Source: Phycisphaerales bacterium
Lineage (GTDB): Bacteria > Planctomycetota > Phycisphaerae > Phycisphaerales > SM1A02
Direction of reading: 5' to 3'
Length of the DNA stretch: 5,796 nt
Assembly: GCA_007127615.1 (NCBI GenBank)
Contig: SKZB01000114.1
Span: forward strand, 1-5,796
Both the position numbers and the translations under genes were made by a program. The notes below the pieces were generated by a model. That model was given only the letters and a program-made list of their open reading frames with translations. It ran no database searches and was not told the DNA's origin. Positions 1 to 5,685 of this stretch are shown here, in pieces. Each line of letters begins with the position of its first letter. The stretch's first letter is position 1.

Positions 1-485
1 CTGTAGGTCACCGCGATCGGTACGCCCCCGAGCGTATCGAGAATGACCTCGTGCACGTTGAGAAGCATGATCGGATACGCGCGGGCCTCACCGTTGATCT
101 CGACCCCGACAACGCGATCGGTCGGCACGAGGAACTTGCCGCGTTCTTCATCGGCAATGCGCTGCACCTCGGCGGCGCTGAGAATCTCCGGTTCCTCCAT
201 CACCGGCACCATGTCGCGGTGCAGGAGCGCGGGCACGATCGTATCGCGGGAGACGGTCAGATTGCCGAGATCGAACTGGTAACTCTCGATGGTGCGTCCG
301 TCCCCCGGCGGGCGCTGGGCGGCGCGGTAGAGCGCGGGCGCCATCGCCCAGACCACGAGCGCGACCATGACCAGTGACGAAACGAGCACGATCCATCCGC
401 CCGCCTTGAAGGTGAAGAGCCGCTCGGGCCGTTTCGCCCCCCCGGCGGAAGGTTTCGCGTCAACGCGAGGATCGCGGGAGGTCAT
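1..485 (-). CDS. DUF3179 domain-containing membrane-anchored protein (C-terminus cut by window edge)
   Basis: This reading frame starts at the ATG at 485-483 and stays open to the left edge, giving 161 visible residues; the C-terminus is missing. The protein begins with a Lys/Arg-rich cytoplasmic segment (about residues 1-28), followed by one hydrophobic helix (about 29-51, GGWIVLVSSLVMVALVVW...). The rest is predicted to lie outside the membrane. From about residue 85 the sequence matches my recollection of the DUF3179 family: a conserved FLVPTDRVVGVEING, then EARAYPIMLLNVHEVI and LGGVPIAVTY. In the family this last motif usually continues into a Cys-containing stretch that is outside the window. 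The function of DUF3179 is not established. The ATG overlaps the ctaB stop by 4 bases (ATGA), which indicates one transcript with translational coupling. I infer a role connected with heme A or cytochrome oxidase only from this coupling. I am confident about the family and not about the role. Confidence 0.85.
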   Translation of the reverse strand, partial: MTSRDPRVDAKPSAGGAKRPERLFTFKAGGWIVLVSSLVMVALVVWAMAPALYRAAQRPPGDGRTIESYQFDLGNLTVSRDTIVPALLHRDMVPVMEEPEILSAAEVQRIADEERGKFLVPTDRVVGVEINGEARAYPIMLLNVHEVILDTLGGVPIAVTY

Positions 486-1561
486 GGCAGCAGGTTCGCC
501 GAATGGGTTGCGGACGTTTCGCGCAGCGCGGTCCGGGCCGTCATGGCGGATGAGCCGGCCGGCACCGCTTCGTGGGGCAGAAAGCCGCCGGTGTTGATCG
601 GACCGCGGTCGATCATCAGCAGGATGAGCAGGGCCGGCAGGTAGAGGATGCTGGCGAAGAAGACGCGGCGGGCATTGGCGTTCGTGCGCTGCCGGTAGAA
701 GCGAACGCTCAGGGCAACCAGCCACAGGCCGAGGACGAGCGAGCCGAAGGCGTACCACAGACCGGCCACGCCGAGCAGCGTGCCGATGAGACAGACCGGA
801 ATGAGCAGGACCGCGGTCAGCACCGTGACCTGGGCGGTGAGTTCTCCATCACGATCGCGCATCGGCAGCATGATGAACCCGCCGCGCTGGTAGTCATCGC
901 GGTAGAGCCACGCGAGGGCGAGAAAGTGCGGCAGTTGCCAGACGAAGAGAATCAGGCCGAGAATCCACGCGCCGGGTTCGATTGCCCCGCGGGCGGCGAC
1001 CCAGCCGATCATCGGCGGAATGGCGCCGCACACCGCGCCGACGAGCGTGTTCAGCGTGCTTCGCGCCTTGAGCGGAGTGTAAATCAGGACGTAGAGCAGA
1101 ATCGTGAGCAGCGCCAGACCGGCCGCGGCAAAGTTGACAAAGATCGCCAGCGTCATCACGCCGAGATATCCCATCAACGTCGCGGCGATGAACGCGTGCG
1201 CCGAGCCGATGCGTCCGGCCACGAGCGGACGCGACTGGGTGCGCACCATGCGCCGATCGCGCGGCACTTCCCAGACCTGGTTGTACGCCGCCGCGGAACC
1301 CGCCGCGAGACCCGTGCCGAGGATCGTCCACAGCAGGAGGGCCCAGTCGATGCCCACCGGCATCGCGACGATGAACCCGACCGCAGTGGTCAACAGCACC
1401 AGGGCGCTGAGCCGGGCTTTGGTGAGATCGAGATACACGCCCAGCCAGCCGCGCTGCCGGCGCGAGGTGGCCAGAGCCGCGGCCTCAACCGCATCGGCCG
1501 ATGACACCGTGGCGTCGAAGGCGATCGGATCGGGCGTCGGGGTCGAACGGGCCGTGGTCAT
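482..1561 (-). CDS. ctaB: heme O synthase (protoheme IX farnesyltransferase), COX10-like
   Basis: This integral membrane prenyltransferase of the UbiA superfamily transfers a farnesyl group to heme B, making heme O for heme-copper oxidases. From the ATG at 1561 it has 359 residues. The first Asp/Glu-rich site is at about residues 94-113 (NQVWEVPRDRRMVRT then RPL). The second conserved loop is YTPLKARSTLN at about 161-171, followed by GAIPPMIGW. WQLPHF is at about 208-213, followed by YRDDYQRGGFIMLP. Eight or nine hydrophobic helices are visible. The N-terminus has about 50 non-membrane residues. A hydrophilic Ala/Ser/Thr-rich tail of about 40 residues follows the last helix, and both are longer than in compact bacterial CtaB. 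No clear ribosome binding site precedes the ATG. An in-frame TTG at 1594 would add 11 hydrophobic residues and has no better site, so I prefer the ATG. The gene is divergent from ctaA and is followed by a 4-base overlap with the DUF3179 gene. The family assignment is firm. Confidence 0.96.
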   Translation of the reverse strand: MTTARSTPTPDPIAFDATVSSADAVEAAALATSRRQRGWLGVYLDLTKARLSALVLLTTAVGFIVAMPVGIDWALLLWTILGTGLAAGSAAAYNQVWEVPRDRRMVRTQSRPLVAGRIGSAHAFIAATLMGYLGVMTLAIFVNFAAAGLALLTILLYVLIYTPLKARSTLNTLVGAVCGAIPPMIGWVAARGAIEPGAWILGLILFVWQLPHFLALAWLYRDDYQRGGFIMLPMRDRDGELTAQVTVLTAVLLIPVCLIGTLLGVAGLWYAFGSLVLGLWLVALSVRFYRQRTNANARRVFFASILYLPALLILLMIDRGPINTGGFLPHEAVPAGSSAMTARTALRETSATHSANLLP

Positions 1562-1782
1562 GGGGTGAAGCAGAAGGGGAGCAGAGAGGAGCAACGGCGA
1601 GAGGCGGGCGGTCGGATGGAGCGGGCTAGGATACTCGATACGGAGCCGATTCGGCGGAACGCGACTTTACTTGTGTCCGGAACCTTCGCCCGGAACGTAT
1701 GCCCGGATCGGGCGTCCCCCTTTCTTCGCACCTTCATCCTTCAGATTATCTTTCGAATGTGCCGAGCAGGGACTCCGCGCGG

Positions 1783-1811
1783 TCGACTTTGTGAAGTTAT
1801 TCACATAGTAT
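1783..1811 (+). promoter_or_regulatory. candidate ctaA promoter overlapping the palindrome
   Basis: TCGACT (1783-1788) and TAGTAT (1806-1811) each match the sigma-70 consensus at 4 of 6 positions and are separated by exactly 17 bases. The inverted repeat at 1790-1805 fills nearly the whole spacer. A start site would fall near 1818, giving a leader of about 110 bases before ctaA. Both hexamers are weak and this consensus may not hold well in the host phylum, so the call is tentative. The coincidence with the operator strengthens it. Confidence 0.35.
1790..1805. promoter_or_regulatory. Rex-like / CRP-like operator palindrome
   Basis: TGTGAAGTTATTCACA is a perfect inverted repeat of two 6-bp arms (TGTGAA and TTCACA) around 4 bases. 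With one flanking base each side it matches the described Rex operator pattern TTGTGAA-N4-TTCACAA at all fixed positions except the last. Rex is an NADH/NAD+-sensing repressor that controls respiratory and heme genes in several phyla. The same bases satisfy the CRP pattern TGTGA-N6-TCACA, so a CRP/FNR-family protein is the alternative. It lies 124 bases upstream of the ctaA start and 228 bases from the ctaB start, so it could act on either. The palindrome is directly seen; the identity of the binding protein is inferred. Confidence 0.6.
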
Positions 1812-1916
1812 GGGTTCACGCGATCGAAATCCACTCGCCCACCCGTGATTCGGACAAAAAGTCGGGCCCGCGAGACGACCAGTCCACGAGGCCGCGCGAA
1901 AGCCAACGATTGCGGG

Positions 1917-1922
1917 AAGGAG
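1917..1922 (+). promoter_or_regulatory. ctaA ribosome binding site
   Basis: AAGGAG, preceded by GG, lies 7 bases before the ATG at 1930. It is a near-ideal Shine-Dalgarno sequence and fixes the start of ctaA, so the long N-terminal extension of the protein is very probably translated. Confidence 0.85.
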
Positions 1923-1929
1923 TCGCCCG

Positions 1930-3339
1930 ATGTCAACCACGATGACCCCGCGGAAACGACACACCATCGGCCGAACCCTGACGCTCGGCTTCGGCATCAC
2001 CAGCGCGATGTGGGCGTTGGGCTACCTCGCCATGATGGGGCCGGGCCTGGTCATCGGCGAGATCCTCTTCGTTCTGACCCTGCTCTGTCTGATCGCCGGG
2101 GGGTTGATCGTCGGCCGCATCTCACGAAACCCGGGCGAAGCGCTGCGTACCGCCGCCGGGGTCGGCGCGCTCTCGGCCACGCTCAACCTGCTCATCATCG
2201 GCAGTCTCATCGGAGGCGGGACGACCGGGGAACGGCTCGCCTCGTTCGGCTACTGGACGCTCGGGGCGTACATCATCTCAATCACCCTGTCCGTGATCGG
2301 CGCGGCGGCGGGCTACCGGTGGCTCAACCACCCGGACCAGTTCGGCACCGACCGCGACTGGTTCCACCGCTTCGCATGGGTCGCCGCCTTCACCGTCTTC
2401 CTTCTTCTGGTGACCGGCGGGATTGTGACGGGCTTCGAAGCGGGGCTGGCCGTTCCCGACTGGCCGAACTCGTTCGGACACAACATGCTGCTCTATCCGC
2501 TGTCGGAGATGGTCGGCGGGGTGTTCTATGAACATGCGCACCGGCTCTACGGCATGCTGGTGGGCGTCACGACGATGACGCTCGCGGCGGCACTGTTCTT
2601 TCTCGATCCGAAGCAGCGCGGCTGGCTCCGCGCGCTCGGCATCATCGTGCTGCTCATGGTCTGTGTGCAGGGCTTGCTCGGCGGACTGCGCGTCACCGGG
2701 CACCTGACGTTCGACTCCGACCCCGGCGTGATGAACCCGAACACCCATCTGGCGGTGGTGCACGGCGTTTTCGGCCAGGTGGTCTTTGCGGCGATCATTG
2801 CGATCGCCGCGTTGACTTCGCCGCTCTGGGTCAGTGACCGGCAGCCGAAACGCGCCCTCAGCGCGGGCTCGGACCATTCGATGTCGGTGGCCCTGATCGT
2901 GCTGCTCATCCTGCAGCTTGCCCTCGGCGCACTCTATCGTCACTTCCGCCGCGATGCGGGCGATGCGATGAGCGGGCTGGAAATCATGTTCGTCCACATC
3001 TTCCTCGCTTTCATCGTCGCGGGGGTGGCGGTGTTCGTCGGCGGGCGCGCGGCGTCGATCAACAAGGATCAACCGATTCTCCCCGGGCTGGGTAAGGCGA
3101 TGATGATTCTGATCGGCGTCCAGATCCTGCTGGGCTTCACCGCCCTGGTGGCGGCTTTACACCGCGGAACTTCGGAAGCGATTCCCCTCACCGAAGTCCT
3201 CTTCACCTCACTGCACCAGTCGACCGGCGCTGCGATTCTGGGTATCGCCACGCTCATCGCGGTCTGGAACCGGCGCCTGCTGGCCGAGCCGATCGGCGAA
3301 GGTCTCGCATCGGAACGATCAGCCGAATCAATCGCCTGA
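1930..3339 (+). CDS. ctaA: heme A synthase (COX15/CtaA family) with N-terminal membrane extension
   Basis: This membrane enzyme oxidises the C8 methyl of heme O to a formyl group, giving heme A for aa3/caa3 oxidases. It has 469 residues, against roughly 300-400 for common family members. The COX15 core starts near residue 146 with LLLVTGGIVTGFEAGLAVPDWP (about 159-178, quoted in part). The conserved ExxH motif is YEHAHRLYG, with E201 as the likely catalytic Glu and H204 as a heme ligand. The other candidate ligands are H278 (in HLAVVHGVFG), H356 (FVHIF) and H429 (SLHQSTG), which gives the usual two His pairs. The first external loop lacks the Cys pair present in Bacillus CtaA. Residues 1-145 add about four hydrophobic helices that I do not recognise as a known domain. 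The start is supported by a strong ribosome binding site. The gene is divergent from ctaB, which makes its substrate. Confidence 0.96.
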   Translation: MSTTMTPRKRHTIGRTLTLGFGITSAMWALGYLAMMGPGLVIGEILFVLTLLCLIAGGLIVGRISRNPGEALRTAAGVGALSATLNLLIIGSLIGGGTTGERLASFGYWTLGAYIISITLSVIGAAAGYRWLNHPDQFGTDRDWFHRFAWVAAFTVFLLLVTGGIVTGFEAGLAVPDWPNSFGHNMLLYPLSEMVGGVFYEHAHRLYGMLVGVTTMTLAAALFFLDPKQRGWLRALGIIVLLMVCVQGLLGGLRVTGHLTFDSDPGVMNPNTHLAVVHGVFGQVVFAAIIAIAALTSPLWVSDRQPKRALSAGSDHSMSVALIVLLILQLALGALYRHFRRDAGDAMSGLEIMFVHIFLAFIVAGVAVFVGGRAASINKDQPILPGLGKAMMILIGVQILLGFTALVAALHRGTSEAIPLTEVLFTSLHQSTGAAILGIATLIAVWNRRLLAEPIGEGLASERSAESIA

Positions 3340-3485
3340 TCCTCACTTCAACTGAAAGTGAACCTCGGTCGGCCGACGGCTCTCCCAGCGCTCCCGCCCC
3401 GGCTCTCGGTACGGCCTTCGGCGACCGGCCGTCACGAGGGAACGGCGGGCGGGCTCTGCGCCGGGATTTTCTGCCGATTCACAGA

Positions 3486-3505
3486 TTGACCGGATCATCC
3501 GTCAA
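3486..3505. promoter_or_regulatory. imperfect palindrome upstream of thioredoxin-like gene
   Basis: TTGAC-C-GGAT-C-ATCC-GTCAA is two nine-base half-sites, TTGAC(C)GGAT and ATCCGTCAA, arranged as an inverted repeat with one extra base in the left half. The central gap is only one base, so an RNA hairpin is unlikely and a dimeric DNA-binding protein is the more natural reading. It ends 49 bases before the preferred start codon, where an operator or activator site would be expected. The TTGACC inside it resembles a -35 box, but its distance to TACGAT (23 bases) is too long for a standard promoter. Confidence 0.35.
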
Positions 3506-3540
3506 TTTACGCGTTACGATTGGTCGAAGAAGTCCACGAA

Positions 3541-3547
3541 AGGGAGG
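3541..3547 (+). promoter_or_regulatory. ribosome binding site deciding the start at 3555
   Basis: AGGGAGG lies 7 bases before the ATG at 3555 but only 1 base before the in-frame ATG at 3549, so the spacing favours 3555. The more upstream in-frame TTG at 3486 has no comparable site and would lie inside the palindrome. Confidence 0.75.
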
Positions 3548-3554
3548 CATGATC

Positions 3555-4394
3555 ATGTCAAACGTTCCAGGTCCTCGAGGATGGCTCGTCGGCGTCGCCA
3601 TCGCGGTGTTCGCGTTCGTGCCGATGGTCTTTGCCGCCAGCGGACTGCTCAGCCACGAACTGCGCCGCATCGAACAGGCACAGGCCGCCCATGAGCGCGA
3701 AATCGAGCGCACCTGGGAGCGTTTCGTGTCTCAGGTCGAACGCGCCAATCAGCAGTTGGAACGACAATACGATCAGGTCATTCGCGGCGCCGAATCGCGC
3801 GGCGAAACGGAAGTCGCTGCAGAGTTACGTCGCGAGCTGGAAGAACGAAAACAGGATGCATTTCGCGGTCTGGGCGGCAAGTCATCCGGAAATGCCGCCG
3901 AAAGCGGCGGATCAGGGAAGTCCGAAGATGATGTCAATGAGGACGATTCGCCCGAAAACCACGGCCACGAACAGTTGATTCGTGCGGTCGGCCCCGTGCT
4001 CTATCGAATCACGGGAGAGGAAATCGATTCGCGCACGCTCGCCCAGCGTGAGTACGTCCTTCTGTACTTTTCCGCGCAGTGGTGTATGCCCTGCCGGAGT
4101 TTTACGCCGGAGTTGATCGAGTTCTACCGGAATCAGGGGGGCGGCCAACAGTTCGAGATCATTCTGGTCAGCCATGATCGTTCGCAACAGGAGATGGTGG
4201 AGTATGCCCGAGAGTCGGGGATGCCCTGGACCGTCCTGCCCTTCGACCGGGTTGATTCGTCCAATCTCAAGTCGGCGTTCAACGTGCGCGGCATTCCGCG
4301 TCTGGTCGTTCTGAACGGCGACGGTGATGAAGCTGTCGAAGGCCGCGGCGCGCGAAACGTGTTGCAGAGTTTCGGGCAACGCCTCAACCAATAA
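3555..4394 (+). CDS. exported coiled-coil protein with C-terminal nucleoredoxin/TlpA-like thioredoxin domain
   Basis: This protein has 279 residues. An N-terminal hydrophobic segment (about 9-30) ends in VFA-AS, a plausible signal peptidase site after A27; if uncut it would be a membrane anchor. Residues about 33-105 are strongly charged and rich in Glu, Arg, Gln and Ala, as in a long coiled coil. Residues about 106-140 form a Gly/Ser then Asp/Glu-rich linker. The C-terminal domain (about 145-279) is a thioredoxin fold. The active site WCMPC is at 176-180, within FSAQWCMPCRSFTPELIEFY, a style typical of nucleoredoxin and tryparedoxin-like proteins (Thioredoxin_8). The cis-proline is at about 248 (RGIPRLVVLN). 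Both active-site Cys are present, so thiol-disulfide activity in the envelope is likely; the partner is unknown. The gene follows ctaA by 215 bases in the same direction, so a role in oxidase assembly is possible but unproven. Confidence 0.85.
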   Translation: MSNVPGPRGWLVGVAIAVFAFVPMVFAASGLLSHELRRIEQAQAAHEREIERTWERFVSQVERANQQLERQYDQVIRGAESRGETEVAAELRRELEERKQDAFRGLGGKSSGNAAESGGSGKSEDDVNEDDSPENHGHEQLIRAVGPVLYRITGEEIDSRTLAQREYVLLYFSAQWCMPCRSFTPELIEFYRNQGGGQQFEIILVSHDRSQQEMVEYARESGMPWTVLPFDRVDSSNLKSAFNVRGIPRLVVLNGDGDEAVEGRGARNVLQSFGQRLNQ

Positions 4395-4464
4395 CCCATC
4401 GAACCAGCCACGAACGATCCCGATGCCGCGGGGCGGCTGGTCCTTCGGATTCGATCACAAAACA

Positions 4465-4488
4465 GCGCGGCAGGTCACCCTGCCGCGC
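4465..4488. terminator. hairpin terminator between convergent genes
   Basis: GCGCGGCAGG (4465-4474) and CCTGCCGCGC (4479-4488) form a perfect 10-bp G+C-rich stem with a 4-base loop. On the minus strand the stem is followed by TGTTTTG, so it best fits an intrinsic terminator for the dismutase gene, whose stop is 51 bases upstream on that strand. On the plus strand it lies 71 bases after the thioredoxin-like gene and lacks a clear T-tract, but it may still stop or protect that transcript. Confidence 0.75.
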
Positions 4489-4538
4489 CGATCACCGCAT
4501 TCATTACTGCTGACGGCCCCGGTTGACTTCACCTCTTC

Positions 4539-5387
4539 TCAGGAGTGTCCCTGAATCGACTGCCGGATGCCGTGGAACTTACGGTCCACGAAGTCCCAGT
4601 TGATGACATTCATGAAGGCGTCCACGTAATCGGCGCGCCGGTTCTGATACTTGAGGTAGTAGGCGTGTTCCCACACGTCGATCGCCATCAGCGGAATCAC
4701 GCCCCAGGCGGTGAGATTGTGGTGTTTCTCCGACTGCATGATGAGCAGACGGCCGGAAGTGGCTTCGTAGACGAGGATGCCCCACCCACTGGCCTCAACG
4801 GCCGTGGAAGCGGCCTTGAAGTGCGCGGCGAACTGGTTGAAGGACCCGAAATCGCGCTCGATCTGAGCCGCGATCGCGCCCTGTGGCATCCCGCCTCCAC
4901 CCTCGTTGGGCGGTGCCATGCATCGCCAGAAGATCACGTGCAGCAGGTGCCCCGAGCCGTGGAAAGCGAGCTCGCGCGACCAATGCTTGATCTCGCCCGC
5001 ATCGCGGTCACCTTCCCGGATCTCCCCCATGGCCTTCAGCGCGCGGTTGAGGCCGTCGACGTAGCTCTGATGGTGTGCGCTGTGGTGCAGTTCCATTGTC
5101 TTCGCATCGATGTGCGGTTCGAGGGCGTCGTACTCGTAGTTGAGTGGCGGCAGGACGTACTCGCCCTTCTCCGGATCCCAGCCGGTCTCTTCCGGCGGCA
5201 TGCCGTGAGAATCTCCCATCACGCCCAGCGGGAGGGTCGCCTCAGCACGGCGATTCTTCAACAGCGGCGCGCCGGCGAAAGCGGCTGCACCGACGCCCAG
5301 AGCCGTCAGGGCGTCCCGACGTGGCATCTGTCTCTCGCGCCGGTTCGTCTGTGATTCGGGATTCACGGGAATGATGTGATCGCTCAT
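4539..5387 (-). CDS. Fe/Mn-family superoxide dismutase with Tat-like signal
   Basis: This enzyme converts superoxide to hydrogen peroxide and oxygen. From the ATG at 5387 it has 282 residues, against about 200 for the catalytic family alone. GGAG lies 8 bases before this ATG. An alternative ATG at 5327 would leave 262 residues. Residues 22-41 read PRRDALTALGVGAAAFAGAP, a twin-arginine pattern plus a hydrophobic stretch, so export is likely. The catalytic part starts near residue 79 (LPPLNYEYDALEPHIDAKTM). By family alignment the four metal ligands are H101 (first His of HHSAHHQSYV), H150 (LLHVIFW), D237 and H241 (DVWEHAYYLKYQNRRADYV). The residue four before H150 is Gly146, and the outer-sphere site that is Gln in E. 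coli MnSOD falls on H222 (EKHHN). This combination occurs in mycobacterial FeSOD, so the metal cannot be named and I assign neither sodA nor sodB. The gene is convergent with the thioredoxin-like gene. Confidence 0.93.
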   Translation of the reverse strand: MSDHIIPVNPESQTNRRERQMPRRDALTALGVGAAAFAGAPLLKNRRAEATLPLGVMGDSHGMPPEETGWDPEKGEYVLPPLNYEYDALEPHIDAKTMELHHSAHHQSYVDGLNRALKAMGEIREGDRDAGEIKHWSRELAFHGSGHLLHVIFWRCMAPPNEGGGGMPQGAIAAQIERDFGSFNQFAAHFKAASTAVEASGWGILVYEATSGRLLIMQSEKHHNLTAWGVIPLMAIDVWEHAYYLKYQNRRADYVDAFMNVINWDFVDRKFHGIRQSIQGHS

Positions 5388-5576
5388 GAAAATCGCTCCG
5401 ATGATCGAGAGTCGTGACATGGACCCGGGCGTCTTGCGCGTCGTGCGCAGCCCTGATGCTGACGTATTGCCGACATGGTAACAGTATGACACCGGCATGA
5501 GGCCGGCATGCTGCCGCTACCACCCTCAGTCTAGCCGCCCCAAGGCAACCGATCACGATATCGCCCACGATACCTT

Positions 5577-5617
5577 TTCCGAAGACCTTCCGAGGATCTT
5601 CCGGCGAGGAACTTCCG
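5577..5617. repeat. four TTCCG repeats at about 11-bp spacing
   Basis: TTCCG occurs at 5577-5581, 5588-5592, 5599-5603 and 5613-5617, with start-to-start distances of 11, 11 and 14 bases. The bases between are similar in the middle copies (AGGATC, GCGAGGAAC). Spacing near one helical turn puts three copies on the same face of the DNA. This may be a cluster of protein-binding sites or a decayed tandem repeat. It lies about 190-230 bases upstream of the dismutase start. Confidence 0.5.
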
Positions 5618-5685
5618 GAAACCGCGAGCGTTCGCTCGACTGCCGCGGCCTCACCGGGGGCCTTCGCCGCCAGCCCCCCCACCCC

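Larger units (their letters stand above)
1562..1929. other. divergent ctaB/ctaA intergenic region (368 bases)
   Basis: No convincing gene is seen here. Short open frames cross it on both strands but lack protein-like composition and ribosome binding sites. The region is locally richer in A+T (especially 1720-1860) than the flanking genes, as expected for a promoter region serving both directions. It contains the inverted repeat at 1790-1805, a candidate ctaA promoter around it, and the ctaA ribosome binding site. Three copies of CGGAAC occur at 1655-1660, 1678-1683 and 1691-1696. I found no convincing promoter for ctaB on the minus strand; TATCCT-like text near 1630-1635 lacks a matching -35 element. 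Confidence 0.6.
3340..3554. other. ctaA to thioredoxin-like gene spacer
   Basis: These 215 bases hold no supported gene. GTCGGCCGAC at 3368-3377 is a perfect 10-bp palindrome. A weak 5-bp stem (GCCGT 3428-3432 with ACGGC 3442-3446) lacks a T-tract, so no convincing terminator for ctaA is visible. The 3' part turns A+T-rich and carries the imperfect palindrome at 3486-3505, with TACGAT at 3515-3520 as a possible -10 box. This suggests the downstream gene has its own promoter. Confidence 0.5.

Noticed and set aside
572..1504. Long plus-strand open frame (310 codons) opposite ctaB
   Set aside because: Its translation is rich in Arg, Asp, Glu, Gln and His with no recognisable motif, as expected from the complement of a high-G+C membrane gene. 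ctaB on the other strand has clear family motifs.
1562..1594. TTG start at 1594 extending heme O synthase by 11 residues
   Set aside because: It has no better ribosome binding site than the ATG at 1561, and the added residues are not part of the conserved family sequence.
1565..1945. Possible small gene across the ctaB/ctaA intergenic region
   Set aside because: The frame overlaps the operator and the ctaA start, has no ribosome binding site, and its composition looks non-coding.
2278..3072. Minus-strand open frame (264 codons) opposite ctaA
   Set aside because: It is an Arg/His/Glu-rich shadow of the COX15 core, with no family resemblance and no independent ribosome binding site or promoter.
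3486..3520. Sigma-70 promoter made of TTGACC and TACGAT
   Set aside because: The spacing is 23 bases, outside the usual range, so only the palindrome is reported.
3486..3554. Upstream TTG start for the thioredoxin-like protein, adding 23 residues
   Set aside because: It would put basic residues before the signal peptide and lies inside the palindrome. The ribosome binding site at 3541-3547 is ideally spaced for the ATG at 3555.
4545..5354. Plus-strand open frame (269 codons) opposite the dismutase gene
   Set aside because: It covers the full dismutase coding region in antisense. The dismutase ligands and conserved blocks establish the real strand.
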